From Pseudomonas caricapapayae (GTDB lineage: Bacteria > Pseudomonadota > Gammaproteobacteria > Pseudomonadales > Pseudomonadaceae), in contig NZ_LJPW01000173.1 in assembly GCF_001400735.1 (NCBI RefSeq), positions 61,505 through 125,504 of the forward strand: a stretch of 64,000 nucleotides of DNA. Reading direction: 5' to 3'. Positions within the stretch are counted from its first letter, which is position 1; every line of letters starts with the position of its first letter. The notes beneath the pieces were generated by a model. It had not been told where the DNA came from. It made no database searches and saw only the letters and a program-made list of their open reading frames with translations. This document shows, in pieces, positions 8,637 through 17,578 of the stretch. A program made the translations under genes and the position numbers.

Positions 8637-10139
8637 ATGAACGAGTCACCGGTGATCGGTCACTACATCAACGGACAGCTTGAAGACGGTGATGGTGAGC
8701 GCTACAGCGATGTCTTCAACCCGGCCATTGGCACTGTTCAGGCGCGTGTTGCGCTGGCCAGCGCGAAGACTGTGGATGAAGCGGTCGCATCGGCCAAAGC
8801 GGCGTTTCCGGCCTGGGCCGACCAATCCTCGCTACGTCGGGCGCGAGTGATGTTCAAGTTCAAGGAGTTGCTGGACCGGCATCACGACGAGCTGGCGCAG
8901 ATCATCTGCCGTGAACACGGCAAGGTGTTGTCCGATGCGCGCGGTGAGGTCGTACGCGGTATCGAGATCGTCGAATTTGCCTGCGGCGCGCCGAACCTGC
9001 TGAAAAGCGATTTCAGCGACAACATTGGCGGCGGTATCGATAACTGGAATTTGCGTCAGCCGTTGGGGGTCTGCGCCGGGGTCACGCCGTTCAACTTTCC
9101 GGTCATGGTGCCGTTGTGGATGATCCCCATGGCACTGGTGACCGGCAACTGCTTCATTCTCAAACCTTCCGAGCGCGACCCCTCGGCCAGTCTGCTGATG
9201 GCGCGCCTGCTCAAGGAGGCTGGTCTGCCCGATGGTGTATTCAACGTGGTGCAGGGCGACAAGGTGGCAGTTGATGCCCTGTTGCAGCACCCCGACATCG
9301 AGGCCATTTCCTTCGTGGGTTCGACTCCGATTGCCGAGTACATCCATCAACAGGGCACTGCCCATGGCAAGCGCGTGCAGGCGCTGGGCGGGGCCAAGAA
9401 TCACATGATCGTGATGCCTGATGCAGACCTCGATCAGGCTGCCGACGCCCTGATCGGGGCAGCCTATGGTTCAGCGGGTGAGCGCTGCATGGCAATTTCC
9501 ATTGCCGTGGTGGTGGGCGATGTCGGCCAACAGTTGATCGACAAGCTGCTGCCACGCATCGATCAGCTCAAGGTGGGCAATGGCATGCAGGCCGACTCGG
9601 ACATGGGGCCGCTGGTCACCGCAGTGCACAAGGCCAAGGTCGAGGGCTTTATTGAGCAGGGCGTAAAAGAGGGCGCGAAGCTGATCGTCGACGGCCGCGG
9701 CTTCAAGGTTCCGGGGGCCGAGCAGGGCTTTTTCGTCGGGGCAACGCTGTTCGATAACGTCACGCCGCAGATGCAGATCTACAAAGAGGAAATCTTCGGT
9801 CCGGTGCTGGGCATCGTGCATGTCGCGGATTTCGCCAGCGCCGTCGAGCTGATCAACGCACACGAATTCGGTAACGGTGTGTCGTGCTTCACCAGCGATG
9901 GCGGCGTGGCCCGTGCCTTTGCTCGCAACATCAAGGTCGGCATGGTCGGTATCAACGTACCGATTCCGGTGCCCATGGCCTGGCATTCGTTCGGCGGCTG
10001 GAAACGTTCGCTGTTTGGCGATCACCATGCTTATGGCGAAGAGGGCCTGCGTTTTTACAGTCGCTACAAGAGCGTCATGCAGCGCTGGCCGGACAGCATC
10101 GCCAAAGGTCCCGAGTTCAGCATGCCAACTGCCAGGTAA
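8637..10139 (+). CDS. mmsA: (Methyl)malonate-semialdehyde dehydrogenase, CoA-acylating
   Basis: 500-residue aldehyde dehydrogenase superfamily enzyme. In the inositol pathway (where it is called IolA) it oxidises malonate semialdehyde with NAD+ and CoA to acetyl-CoA and CO2. The catalytic Cys284 sits in GSAGERCMAIS, and TPFNFPVMVP near 150-159 carries the oxyanion Asn. The FGGWKRS region near the C-terminus is typical of MmsA. A GGAGG site ends 6 bases before the ATG. Its position between iolB and iolI supports the iol role over valine catabolism, where mmsA is paired with mmsB. A second mmsA copy elsewhere in the genome is likely but not visible. Confidence 0.93.
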   Translation: MNESPVIGHYINGQLEDGDGERYSDVFNPAIGTVQARVALASAKTVDEAVASAKAAFPAWADQSSLRRARVMFKFKELLDRHHDELAQIICREHGKVLSDARGEVVRGIEIVEFACGAPNLLKSDFSDNIGGGIDNWNLRQPLGVCAGVTPFNFPVMVPLWMIPMALVTGNCFILKPSERDPSASLLMARLLKEAGLPDGVFNVVQGDKVAVDALLQHPDIEAISFVGSTPIAEYIHQQGTAHGKRVQALGGAKNHMIVMPDADLDQAADALIGAAYGSAGERCMAISIAVVVGDVGQQLIDKLLPRIDQLKVGNGMQADSDMGPLVTAVHKAKVEGFIEQGVKEGAKLIVDGRGFKVPGAEQGFFVGATLFDNVTPQMQIYKEEIFGPVLGIVHVADFASAVELINAHEFGNGVSCFTSDGGVARAFARNIKVGMVGINVPIPVPMAWHSFGGWKRSLFGDHHAYGEEGLRFYSRYKSVMQRWPDSIAKGPEFSMPTAR

Positions 10140-10174
10140 CCTTTATCAATGGAATGTTGTGGAGAACAAGAACA

Positions 10175-11005
10175 ATGAGCCAACCCCTGCGTTTCGCACT
10201 GAATCGGATGGTCGCGCCGCGCCTGTCTCTGGAGGCTTTCGTGGATCTGGCTGTGAAGCTGGGTGCCGATGCCATCGAGATTCGCAACGACCTCAAGGGT
10301 ATCGAGATCGAAAATGGCACTGCGCCTGAGGTCGTTCGTGACCTGTGTGCTGCCAAGGACATCCAGGTGCTGTCGATCAATGCGCTGTACCCGTTCGACG
10401 TCTGGAATGAAGAGCGCGCCGCCCAGGCGACGAAGCTTGCGCGGTATGCACGCGACTGTGGTGCGCGCGGTCTGGTGCTGTGCCCGCTGAATGACCGCGC
10501 CGATTCGCGTAACGGCTCGCAGCGCGCTTCGGGGTTGCGCACCGCGCTGACTGCGTTGGCACCGATTCTTCGTCAGCACGGGATCCTCGGCTTCGTCGAA
10601 CCGCTCGGCTTCGAGGAATGTTCTTTGCGCCTCAAGCGTCAGGCGGTGGATGCGATCAGGGCAGTGGGCGGGCTGGATGTCTACCGGCTGGTTCATGACA
10701 CCTTTCATCACCATCTGGCCGGCGAGGTCGAGCTGTTCCCGGAACTGACCGGGCTGGTACATATCTCCGGTGTCGAGGATGCGCAGGCACCGCTCAGCAG
10801 TATTCGCGATGGCCATCGCGTGCTGGTTGGCGAAGCCGACATACTGGGCAATGCATCGCAGATCGAGCGTTTGCTGGACAGTGGCTATCAGGGCCATCTG
10901 TCGTTCGAGCCATTTGCCGAAAGCGTTCATGCACTGGACGACATTCCCCTGGCAATAGCGGCCAGCATGACGCATTTGTCACGAGCCGTTTCGCAGCGTC
11001 ACTGA
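10175..11005 (+). CDS. iolI: Inosose isomerase, IolI-like TIM-barrel protein
   Basis: 276-residue xylose-isomerase-like TIM barrel. IolI interconverts 2-keto-myo-inositol and 1-keto-D-chiro-inositol, giving entry for D-chiro-inositol. Elements shared with Bacillus IolI include DAIEIRNDL at about 30-38, LSINALYPF, GFVEPLGFEE near 145-154, VHDTFHHHL near 177-185 and VGEADILGN. I chose ATG 10175 because GGAG lies 10 bases upstream; the frame is open further 5' but overlaps mmsA. The gene lies between mmsA and iolD. Function is inferred from family and context. Confidence 0.85.
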   Translation: MSQPLRFALNRMVAPRLSLEAFVDLAVKLGADAIEIRNDLKGIEIENGTAPEVVRDLCAAKDIQVLSINALYPFDVWNEERAAQATKLARYARDCGARGLVLCPLNDRADSRNGSQRASGLRTALTALAPILRQHGILGFVEPLGFEECSLRLKRQAVDAIRAVGGLDVYRLVHDTFHHHLAGEVELFPELTGLVHISGVEDAQAPLSSIRDGHRVLVGEADILGNASQIERLLDSGYQGHLSFEPFAESVHALDDIPLAIAASMTHLSRAVSQRH

Positions 11006-11090
11006 TCAGGCAGCGTCATGTGACAGCAGCGCCCTGATACGGAGTAAGGCCGTAAGGGCGAGCCACCTCAAACAAGAACAAGGTGCGAAC

Positions 11091-13028
11091 ATGAGTACAA
11101 CCCGACTGACCATGGCTCAGGCTCTGGTGAAGTTCCTTGATAACCAGTACGTCGAAGTCGACGGCGTGCAGAGCAAATTCGTCGCTGGCATCTTCACCAT
11201 TTTCGGCCACGGTAATGTGCTGGGGCTTGGGCAGGCCCTGGAGCAGGACTGTGGCGATCTGGTCGTTCATCAAGGCCGTAACGAGCAGGGCATGTGCCAC
11301 GCCGCCATCGGTTTTGCCAAGCAGCACCAGCGTCGCAAGATTTACGCTTGCAGCTCTTCGGTGGGCCCGGGTGCGGCGAATATGATCACCGCCGCCGCAA
11401 CGGCTTCGGCCAATCGCATTCCGCTGTTGCTGTTACCGGGTGACGTCTATGCCAGCCGTCAGCCCGACCCGGTGCTGCAACAGATCGAGCAGTTTCACGA
11501 GCTGAGTATCAGCACCAACGATGCGTTCAAGGCGGTGAGCAAATACTGGGACCGCATCAACCGCCCCGAGCAGTTGATGAGTGCAGCGCTCAATGCCATG
11601 CGGGTGCTGACCGATCCATCCGACACGGGCGCCGTCACGCTGGCGCTGCCTCAGGATGTGCAGGCCGAGGCCTACGATTACCCGGACAGCTTCCTGCAAA
11701 AACGCGTGCACCGTATCGACCGTCGTCCGCCGAGCAAAGCCATGCTCGACGACGCATTGAGGCTGTTCGGCAACAAGCGCAAGCCATTGCTGATCTGCGG
11801 TGGCGGTGTGCGTTATTCCGGTGCGGCAGATGCTTTGCAAGCCTTTGCCGAACGTTTCGGTATCCCGTTCGCTGAAACCCAGGCAGGCAAGAGTGCAATC
11901 GTTTCGGCGCACCCGTTGAACATGGGCGGTATTGGTGAAACGGGCACGCTGGCGGCCAATCAGCTGGCGAAAGAGGCGGACCTGATTATCGGCGTCGGCA
12001 CTCGTTACAGCGATTTCACCACAGCCTCGAAATGGCTGTTCCAGAACCCGGATGTGCAGTTTCTCAATCTGAATGTCGGTGCCTTCGATGTGCAGAAACT
12101 GGACGGCGTGCAGGTGCTGGCCGATGCACAGGTGGCACTGCAGGCATTGACCGAAAGTCTGCAAGCCAGCGGCTACCGTGCTGCCTGGGGCGATGCGCCG
12201 CAGACAGCCCGTGCACAACTGGATGCCGAGGTTGATCGCTTGTATGCGGTCGAGTATCAGGGCGAGGATTTCGTCCCGGAGATCAACGATCACCTGGACC
12301 CGGCCGTGTTGCGCGAATTTATCGAATTGACCGGTTCGTGCCTGACCCAGAGCGGCGTGCTGGGCATCCTCAACCAGAGCCTGCCTGCCGACGCGGTGAT
12401 CGTTGCGGCGGCAGGCAGCCTGCCCGGTGATCTTCAGCGTGCCTGGCGCAGCACCGGGGTTGACACCTATCACGTCGAATACGGTTACTCATGCATGGGC
12501 TATGAGGTCAACGCTGCACTGGGCGTGAAGCTCGCGGCACCGCACCGGGAAGTATTTGCGCTGGTCGGCGATGGCTCTTACATGATGCTCCACTCGGAGC
12601 TGGCGACCTCGATTCAGGAGCGGCGCAAGGTCAACGTGGTGTTACTGGACAACATGACCTTCGGCTGCATCAACAACCTGCAAATGGAGCATGGCATGGA
12701 CAGCTTTGGCACCGAGTTCCGTTTCCGCAATCCGGAAACGGGCAAGCTCGATGGTGCTTTTGTGCCGGTGGATTTTGCCATGAGTGCTGCCGCCTATGGT
12801 TGCAAGACCTACAAGGTCAGTACCGCCGAGCAACTGCGCCAGGCGCTCGCCGATGCACAACGTCAGACGGTATCGACGCTGATCGACATCAAAGTCCTGC
12901 CCAAGACCATGATCCACAAATACCTGTCGTGGTGGCGTGTCGGGGTGGCTGAAGTGTCAACGACCGGCACCACGGCTCAGGTTTACGAAAAACTCAATCG
13001 CGAGCTGGCCAAGGCGCGTCAGTACTGA
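11091..13028 (+). CDS. iolD: 3D-(3,5/4)-trihydroxycyclohexane-1,2-dione acylhydrolase
   Basis: 645-residue thiamine-diphosphate enzyme that opens the cyclohexanedione ring to 5-deoxy-glucuronate. The glutamate that activates ThDP is in HQGRNEQGM near 60-68. The ThDP/Mg motif starts at GDGSYMM near 491 and ends about 30 residues later in VVLLDN. Length and domain order (Pyr, central, PP) match IolD and other acetolactate-synthase-fold enzymes. A ribosome site AAGGTG lies 6 bases upstream. Flanked by iolI and iolG. Confidence 0.95.
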   Translation: MSTTRLTMAQALVKFLDNQYVEVDGVQSKFVAGIFTIFGHGNVLGLGQALEQDCGDLVVHQGRNEQGMCHAAIGFAKQHQRRKIYACSSSVGPGAANMITAAATASANRIPLLLLPGDVYASRQPDPVLQQIEQFHELSISTNDAFKAVSKYWDRINRPEQLMSAALNAMRVLTDPSDTGAVTLALPQDVQAEAYDYPDSFLQKRVHRIDRRPPSKAMLDDALRLFGNKRKPLLICGGGVRYSGAADALQAFAERFGIPFAETQAGKSAIVSAHPLNMGGIGETGTLAANQLAKEADLIIGVGTRYSDFTTASKWLFQNPDVQFLNLNVGAFDVQKLDGVQVLADAQVALQALTESLQASGYRAAWGDAPQTARAQLDAEVDRLYAVEYQGEDFVPEINDHLDPAVLREFIELTGSCLTQSGVLGILNQSLPADAVIVAAAGSLPGDLQRAWRSTGVDTYHVEYGYSCMGYEVNAALGVKLAAPHREVFALVGDGSYMMLHSELATSIQERRKVNVVLLDNMTFGCINNLQMEHGMDSFGTEFRFRNPETGKLDGAFVPVDFAMSAAAYGCKTYKVSTAEQLRQALADAQRQTVSTLIDIKVLPKTMIHKYLSWWRVGVAEVSTTGTTAQVYEKLNRELAKARQY

Positions 13029-13093
13029 TCACTTTTATCGTTCGGCACCCGTGGCCCTTTCACGGAACATCCAATAAAAAAAGGAACATGAAA

Positions 13094-14104
13094 ATGGCAT
13101 TGAAACTCGGCGTAATCGGTACAGGCGCAATCGGTCAGGATCATATCCGGCGTTGCAGTAAAACACTGGTCGGCAGCCAGGTGGTAGCCGTCACCGACAT
13201 CAATCTGGAGCAGGCGGCCAGGGTGGTGCGCGAGCTGGACATCAGCGCCGAGGTGTATGCCGACGGCTACGCGCTGATTGCCGCGCCCGACGTCGAGGCG
13301 ATTCTGGTCTGCTCATGGGGGCCGAGCCATGAAGCGTTTGTGCTGGCGGCCATTGCTGCAGGCAAACCGGTCTTCTGCGAAAAGCCGCTGGCGGTGACCG
13401 CCGAGGGGTGCCGACACATCGTCGAGGCCGAGATTGCCAGCGGCAGGCGCCTGGTCCAGGTCGGCTTCATGCGCCCCTATGACCAGGGTTATCGTGCCCT
13501 CAAAGCGGTTATCGACAGTGGCCGGATTGGTGAGCCGTTGATGCTGCACTGCGCACACCGCAACCCTCGGGTCGGCGAGAACTACAAGACCGACATGGCC
13601 ATCACCGACACGCTGATTCATGAACTCAATGTACTGCGCTGGCTGCTCAACGATGACTACGTGTCGGTTCAGGTGGTATTCCCGCGCAAGACCAGCAAGG
13701 CCCTTGCGCACATGAAAGACCCGCAGATCGTGATGCTGGAAACGGCCAGAGGTACGCGCATCGACGTCGAGGTCTTCGTCAATTGTCAGTACGGCTACGA
13801 CATTCAGTGCGAAGTGGTGGGCGAGAGCGGTATCGCCAGGCTGCCCGAACCCTCGCACGTGCAACTGCGCAGCGAAGCCAAACTGTCGACCGCGATCCTG
13901 ATGGACTGGAAGGACCGTTTCATCGCCGCCTATGACGTTGAATTGCAGGACTTCATCGACGGCGTCAGCGCCGGTACCATTAACGGGCCGTCGGCCTGGG
14001 ACGGCTATGCCGCAGCGGTGGCCGCCGACGCCTGCGTTCAGGCGCAGAACAGTGGAGCGGTTGTGCCGGTGACCCTGGAAATGCGTCCTGCGTTCTATGG
14101 CTGA
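13094..14104 (+). CDS. iolG: myo-Inositol 2-dehydrogenase
   Basis: Gfo/Idh/MocA oxidoreductase of 336 residues, the NAD+-dependent first step converting myo-inositol to scyllo-inosose. The Rossmann glycine motif GVIGTGAIGQDH is at 6-17, EKPLA near 96-100 holds the catalytic lysine, and DTLIHELNVLRW near 172-183 gives the catalytic histidine. I selected ATG 13094 rather than ATG 13088: the AGGA site is only 2 bases from the first but 8 bases from the second, and the resulting MALKLGVIGTGAIG start fits the family. Confidence 0.93.
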   Translation: MALKLGVIGTGAIGQDHIRRCSKTLVGSQVVAVTDINLEQAARVVRELDISAEVYADGYALIAAPDVEAILVCSWGPSHEAFVLAAIAAGKPVFCEKPLAVTAEGCRHIVEAEIASGRRLVQVGFMRPYDQGYRALKAVIDSGRIGEPLMLHCAHRNPRVGENYKTDMAITDTLIHELNVLRWLLNDDYVSVQVVFPRKTSKALAHMKDPQIVMLETARGTRIDVEVFVNCQYGYDIQCEVVGESGIARLPEPSHVQLRSEAKLSTAILMDWKDRFIAAYDVELQDFIDGVSAGTINGPSAWDGYAAAVAADACVQAQNSGAVVPVTLEMRPAFYG

Positions 14105-14157
14105 CAGAGTCTGTCGCCAGTCAGGCTATCTCTCGAACAACACTACAGGGAGGCATC

Positions 14158-15018
14158 ATGCGTATCGCACTGGATCCTTACATGTATCGACACCTGTCGC
14201 TGGGTGCGATGGTCGATAAGGCGGCGGAACTGGGCTACGACTACATTGAACTGTCACCGCGCGAAGATTTCATGCCGTTCTACAAGTACCCGCGTGTGGA
14301 TCGTGCGCGGATCAGGGAGTTTCGCAGAGCCCTGACGGACGCCGGGGTGAAACTCTCTTCGCTGCTGCCGTTGTACCACTGGGCTGCGCCGGATGAAAAT
14401 CTGCGTATCGCAGCGGTGCGCAACTGGAAGCGGGCGATCCAGATCGCCGTGGAGATGGACTGCGATCTGATCAACACCGAATTCAGCGGTCAATCCGACG
14501 CTCCGCTGGTGTGTGAAAACCAGTTCATGAAGTCCATGGATGAGCTGATGCCACACTTCGAGCGAGAAGGCATCCGGCTCGATATCCAGGCGCACCCTTA
14601 CGACTTCTGCGAGCGCAACAACGAGTCGGTAGACATCATTCGCGGGCTGGACCGCGACTGGATCAATTACCTGTACGCCGCGCCCCATACCTTTTTCTAC
14701 GACGACGGCCTGGGAGACGTTGCGTCCATGCTTCGGTACGCGGGTGACAAGCTCACTCACCTGATCATTGCCGACACCTATAATCACCGTGCTTCGTCCA
14801 GTCTGCGCTATATCGTCAACCCGCCCGGCGTCACGGCAACGGTGCATCAGCATCTGGACATCGGGCAGGGCGAGGTGGACTGGACGGCGTTCTTTTCGAC
14901 GTTGCGCGAGATCGATTTCGACGGTATCGCCACAGTGGCCGTATTTGCCTGGGAGGAGCGCGCAGATGAGTCGAGCCGATTCATGCTGGAACGGGTCAAA
15001 AGCGAGCTGCTGCGTTGA
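14158..15018 (+). CDS. IolH-like sugar phosphate isomerase/epimerase family protein
   Basis: 286-residue TIM-barrel protein of the AP-endonuclease-2 / xylose isomerase-like superfamily. It begins MRIALDPYMYRHLSLGAM and carries YIELSPREDFMPFYKYPRVD near 23-42, a block that I associate with IolH. Other likely metal or substrate residues are NTEFSG near 102-107, IQAHPYDF near 142-149 and HQHLDIGQGEVDW near 231-243. IolH has no settled biochemical role in the core pathway; epimerisation or isomerisation of an inosose is the best inference. It sits between iolG and the IolW-like gene. GGGAGG is 6 bases before the ATG. Confidence 0.75.
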   Translation: MRIALDPYMYRHLSLGAMVDKAAELGYDYIELSPREDFMPFYKYPRVDRARIREFRRALTDAGVKLSSLLPLYHWAAPDENLRIAAVRNWKRAIQIAVEMDCDLINTEFSGQSDAPLVCENQFMKSMDELMPHFEREGIRLDIQAHPYDFCERNNESVDIIRGLDRDWINYLYAAPHTFFYDDGLGDVASMLRYAGDKLTHLIIADTYNHRASSSLRYIVNPPGVTATVHQHLDIGQGEVDWTAFFSTLREIDFDGIATVAVFAWEERADESSRFMLERVKSELLR

Positions 15019-15084
15019 TACGGCGGCATCCAATACACGACCCTTGGCTGCGGCCATGAGGTTCATGGACTACAGGAGATATCC

Positions 15085-16104
15085 ATGCGAGCAGGGCTGG
15101 TGGGCTACGGCAAAGGCGGGCGTTACTTTCATGCAACGCTGATTTCGAGTTTGCCCGGTGCCACATTTGCAGGCGTTGTCACCCGGTCACCCGAGCGAAA
15201 ACAGGAAGTGGTCAACGACCATCCCGGCGTGGCAACCTTCGACACGCTGGCCGAAATGGTCGCCGCCGGAGTTGATGTGGTGGTGATTTCGACGCCGTTG
15301 GCATCGCGCCGGGCGTTGATCCTCGAGGCGATAGAACTGGGCGTCGCGGTGGTCAGCGACAAACCCTTTGCCAGCGATGCGGCTCAGGCCCGCGAACTGG
15401 TGGACGCGGCAGAACGGCGAGGCGTACTGCTCAGCGTTTATCAGAACAGGCGCTGGGATTCCGACTTTCTCACCGTGCGCAAACTGATCGACAACAAGGC
15501 GCTGGGGGATATCAGCCGGTTCGAGTCCAGCATCGAACGCTACTCGCCGCGCTCCGTCGGCAAGGCCAGCGGAGGCGGCATGCTGCGTGACCTCGGCAGC
15601 CATCTGGTGGATCAGGCGCTGGTCTTGTTCGGGCCGGTCGAGCGGGTGTACGCAGAACTGCAGTTCGCTGCGCCCGGAGACGAACTGGACCATACATTTT
15701 TCGTGTCCTTGAGCCATGCCGGTGGCGTGACTTCGCATCTGTCCGGCAGTTGTCTGCAAAACACTGCCAAGCCCCGTTTCAGGGTCAGCGGATCAAAAGG
15801 CTGTTACAGCGTCGAGGGGCTGGATGGCCAGGAGGAGGCTGCATTTGCAGGCCTTACACCGCGGTCCGAGGGCGAGCGCTGGGGCGTCGAAGAGCATCGA
15901 CGCTGGGGGTGGTTCGAGAAGGGTGAGCATCGCGAACGTGTGCCTTCGGAGCGCGGATGCTGGCTTGAATTCTATCGCCAGCTGCAGGAAGCCGTTGACC
16001 GGCAGGGCAGTAATCCGGTCAACCCTCATGATGCCATTGCCTCGGCGCAGGTTATGGATGCAGCCCGTTTGAGCGCCAGTGAAGGAAGGGTTGTGATGCT
16101 GTAA
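15085..16104 (+). CDS. Gfo/Idh/MocA oxidoreductase, scyllo-inositol dehydrogenase (IolW)-like
   Basis: 339-residue NAD(P)-binding oxidoreductase. Seen: GLVGYGKGGRYFH at 4-16, SDKPFA near 91-96, LLSVYQNRRWDSDFLTVRKL near 112-131 and DLGSHLVDQALVLFG near 169-183. The last two blocks closely resemble Bacillus subtilis IolW, the NADP-dependent scyllo-inositol dehydrogenase, and differ from the iolG two genes upstream. An AGGAG site lies 6 bases before the ATG. It is the final catabolic gene before a terminator. Likely role: reduction of scyllo-inosose or oxidation of scyllo-inositol, linking stereoisomers to the pathway. Direction and cofactor are inferences. Confidence 0.75.
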   Translation: MRAGLVGYGKGGRYFHATLISSLPGATFAGVVTRSPERKQEVVNDHPGVATFDTLAEMVAAGVDVVVISTPLASRRALILEAIELGVAVVSDKPFASDAAQARELVDAAERRGVLLSVYQNRRWDSDFLTVRKLIDNKALGDISRFESSIERYSPRSVGKASGGGMLRDLGSHLVDQALVLFGPVERVYAELQFAAPGDELDHTFFVSLSHAGGVTSHLSGSCLQNTAKPRFRVSGSKGCYSVEGLDGQEEAAFAGLTPRSEGERWGVEEHRRWGWFEKGEHRERVPSERGCWLEFYRQLQEAVDRQGSNPVNPHDAIASAQVMDAARLSASEGRVVML

Positions 16105-16133
16105 TCGGCTACATTGCAACTCGCCAGCAAGAG

Positions 16134-16163
16134 AGCCCGACGCCTGACAAGCGTCGGGCTTTG
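16134..16163 (+). terminator. Rho-independent terminator after the iol catabolic operon
   Basis: Perfect 10-bp stem (arms 16134-16143 and 16151-16160) with a 7-base loop, followed by a short T-rich tail. It lies 30 bases after the stop of the IolW-like gene and separates catabolism from transport. Confidence 0.8.
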
Positions 16164-16191
16164 TCGTAAAGGCATCCGAATAAAAATGAAA

Positions 16192-16206
16192 TGGAATAAA
16201 ATTCTA
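16192..16206. promoter_or_regulatory. Degenerate second IolR-like dyad
   Basis: TGGAA (16192-16196) and TTCTA (16202-16206) with a 5-base spacer, 14 bases upstream of the perfect palindrome. It has one mismatch and a shorter spacer than the other two sites, so it is a weak candidate that could bind cooperatively. Confidence 0.35.
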
Positions 16207-16218
16207 AAATCAGTTGAA

Positions 16219-16236
16219 TTGGAAAATATTTTCCAA
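16219..16236. promoter_or_regulatory. Candidate IolR operator upstream of ibpA, perfect 18-bp palindrome
   Basis: TTGGAA-AATATT-TTCCAA reads the same on both strands. Its core has the TGGAA-N6-TTCCA form of the site in front of iolC. It is 343 bases upstream of the ibpA start, implying a long leader or a promoter overlapping the site. Confidence 0.65.
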
Positions 16237-16579
16237 TAGAGTCTTTTTCAGGTTACCGACTATCGAATCACTCGGGCTTTGAAGTTCTTCAAGGCCACGA
16301 GAAGCAAGCCAACAAAAACAAAACAAAAAATAGGTACTGTCGATGAAAACCCCTACCTCTGGCCTCACTGCCAAGCGTTCTGTCACCTCGTCATTCTGGA
16401 TTCGGACCATGGAGCGATTTTTCACGATCGTTGCCCGTGGCATGTGCGTGCAGCACAAGGACGCCCGATTGTTTTGCATTCCCGGAGCGACGGGCATTCG
16501 CCTGCCTCGCTGAAAGGCCGTACCGGTTCTACGTCGTTACCAGGTCCCGACAACAACAAGAATTTGGAGACAGACCCTC

Positions 16580-17509
16580 ATGAACACCAAGGTTCGCATT
16601 ACCTCCCTGGCGGTGGCCCTGATGCTCGGCAGCAGTGCTGCACTGGCTGATATCAAGGTAGGGGTTGCCATGTCGCAGTTCGACGACACTTGGCTGACCT
16701 ACCTGCGTCAGGACATGGGTGCCAAGGCCAAAGCCATGCCTGACGGTGTGGCGCTTCAATTCGTCGATGCCCGTGCAGATGTCAACAAGCAGATCGATCA
16801 GGTCAAGGAGCTCATCAACAAGAAGGTCGATGCCCTGATCGTCAACCCGGTGGACACCGCTGCGACAGCCAGTATCACCAAGGCGGCAGTCGCTGCCGGT
16901 ATTCCGCTGGTCTACGTCAATCGCCGCCCGGATGATCCAAAACTGCCCGAAGGGGTTGCGACTGTCACCTCGGACGATACGGAGGCGGGCCGGCTGCAGG
17001 CGCAGTACATAGCCGACAAAATGGGCGGCAAGGGTAGCGTGATGATTTTGCTGGGTGATCTGGCCAACAACTCGACGCAGAACCGCACCAAGGGCGTCAA
17101 GGAAGTGCTGGCCAAATACCCGGGCATCAAGATAGATCAGGAGCAGACCGGCACCTGGCTGCGTCAGAAGGGCATGGACCTGACCAATGACTGGCTCACT
17201 CAGGGCCGAAAATTCAACGCAGTGATGGCCAACAACGATGAAATGGCCATTGGCGCTGCAATGGCACTGAAGCAGGCTGGCGTCGAAAACGGCACCGTGT
17301 TTGTCGCGGGTGTCGACGGTACGCCCGACGGGCTCAACGCCGTCACCAAAGGCGACCTGGCCGTCTCCGTTTTCCAGGATGCCAAAGGGCAGGCCGACGG
17401 GGCGATTGATGCCGCTGTGAAAATGGCCAAAAAGGAAAAGGTCGAGCCTCAGGCGATCATCATTCCTTATCGTCTGATCACGCCTGAAAACGTCGCTACC
17501 TTCAAATAA
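16580..17509 (+). CDS. ibpA: Inositol ABC transporter periplasmic binding protein (RbsB family)
   Basis: 309-residue sugar-binding protein that delivers inositol to the IatAP importer. A Sec signal peptide runs from residue 1 to about 23 (cleavage after SSAALA). The mature protein begins DIKVGVAMSQFDDTW, the usual type I binding-protein first strand. Ligand-contact-type motifs follow: DARADVNKQIDQV, VDALIVNPVDT, VYVNRRPDD, NNDEMAIGAAMA and VAGVDGT. It has its own upstream control region with an IolR-like palindrome. Specificity for inositol comes from location next to the iol genes; ribose-type sugars cannot be excluded by sequence alone. Confidence 0.88.
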   Translation: MNTKVRITSLAVALMLGSSAALADIKVGVAMSQFDDTWLTYLRQDMGAKAKAMPDGVALQFVDARADVNKQIDQVKELINKKVDALIVNPVDTAATASITKAAVAAGIPLVYVNRRPDDPKLPEGVATVTSDDTEAGRLQAQYIADKMGGKGSVMILLGDLANNSTQNRTKGVKEVLAKYPGIKIDQEQTGTWLRQKGMDLTNDWLTQGRKFNAVMANNDEMAIGAAMALKQAGVENGTVFVAGVDGTPDGLNAVTKGDLAVSVFQDAKGQADGAIDAAVKMAKKEKVEPQAIIIPYRLITPENVATFK

Positions 17510-17578
17510 CAGCAATCGACACGCCGGGGAGGAGCCTGAAATGTCCTCCCGCAGCCTGCCGCTTGAGGAGTCATGATC

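Larger units (their letters stand above)
16105..16579. other. Intergenic region between the catabolic and transport units of the iol locus
   Basis: 475 bases holding an intrinsic terminator, a perfect 18-bp operator-like palindrome, a second degenerate dyad and an AT-rich promoter-like stretch. An open frame from 16279 continues into ibpA in another frame and has no recognisable domain, so I do not call it a gene. Confidence 0.7.

Noticed and set aside
16279..16650. Open frame of about 123 codons in the intergenic region before ibpA
   Set aside because: No ribosome site, no family resemblance, odd composition, and it runs into the ibpA signal-peptide coding region in another frame.
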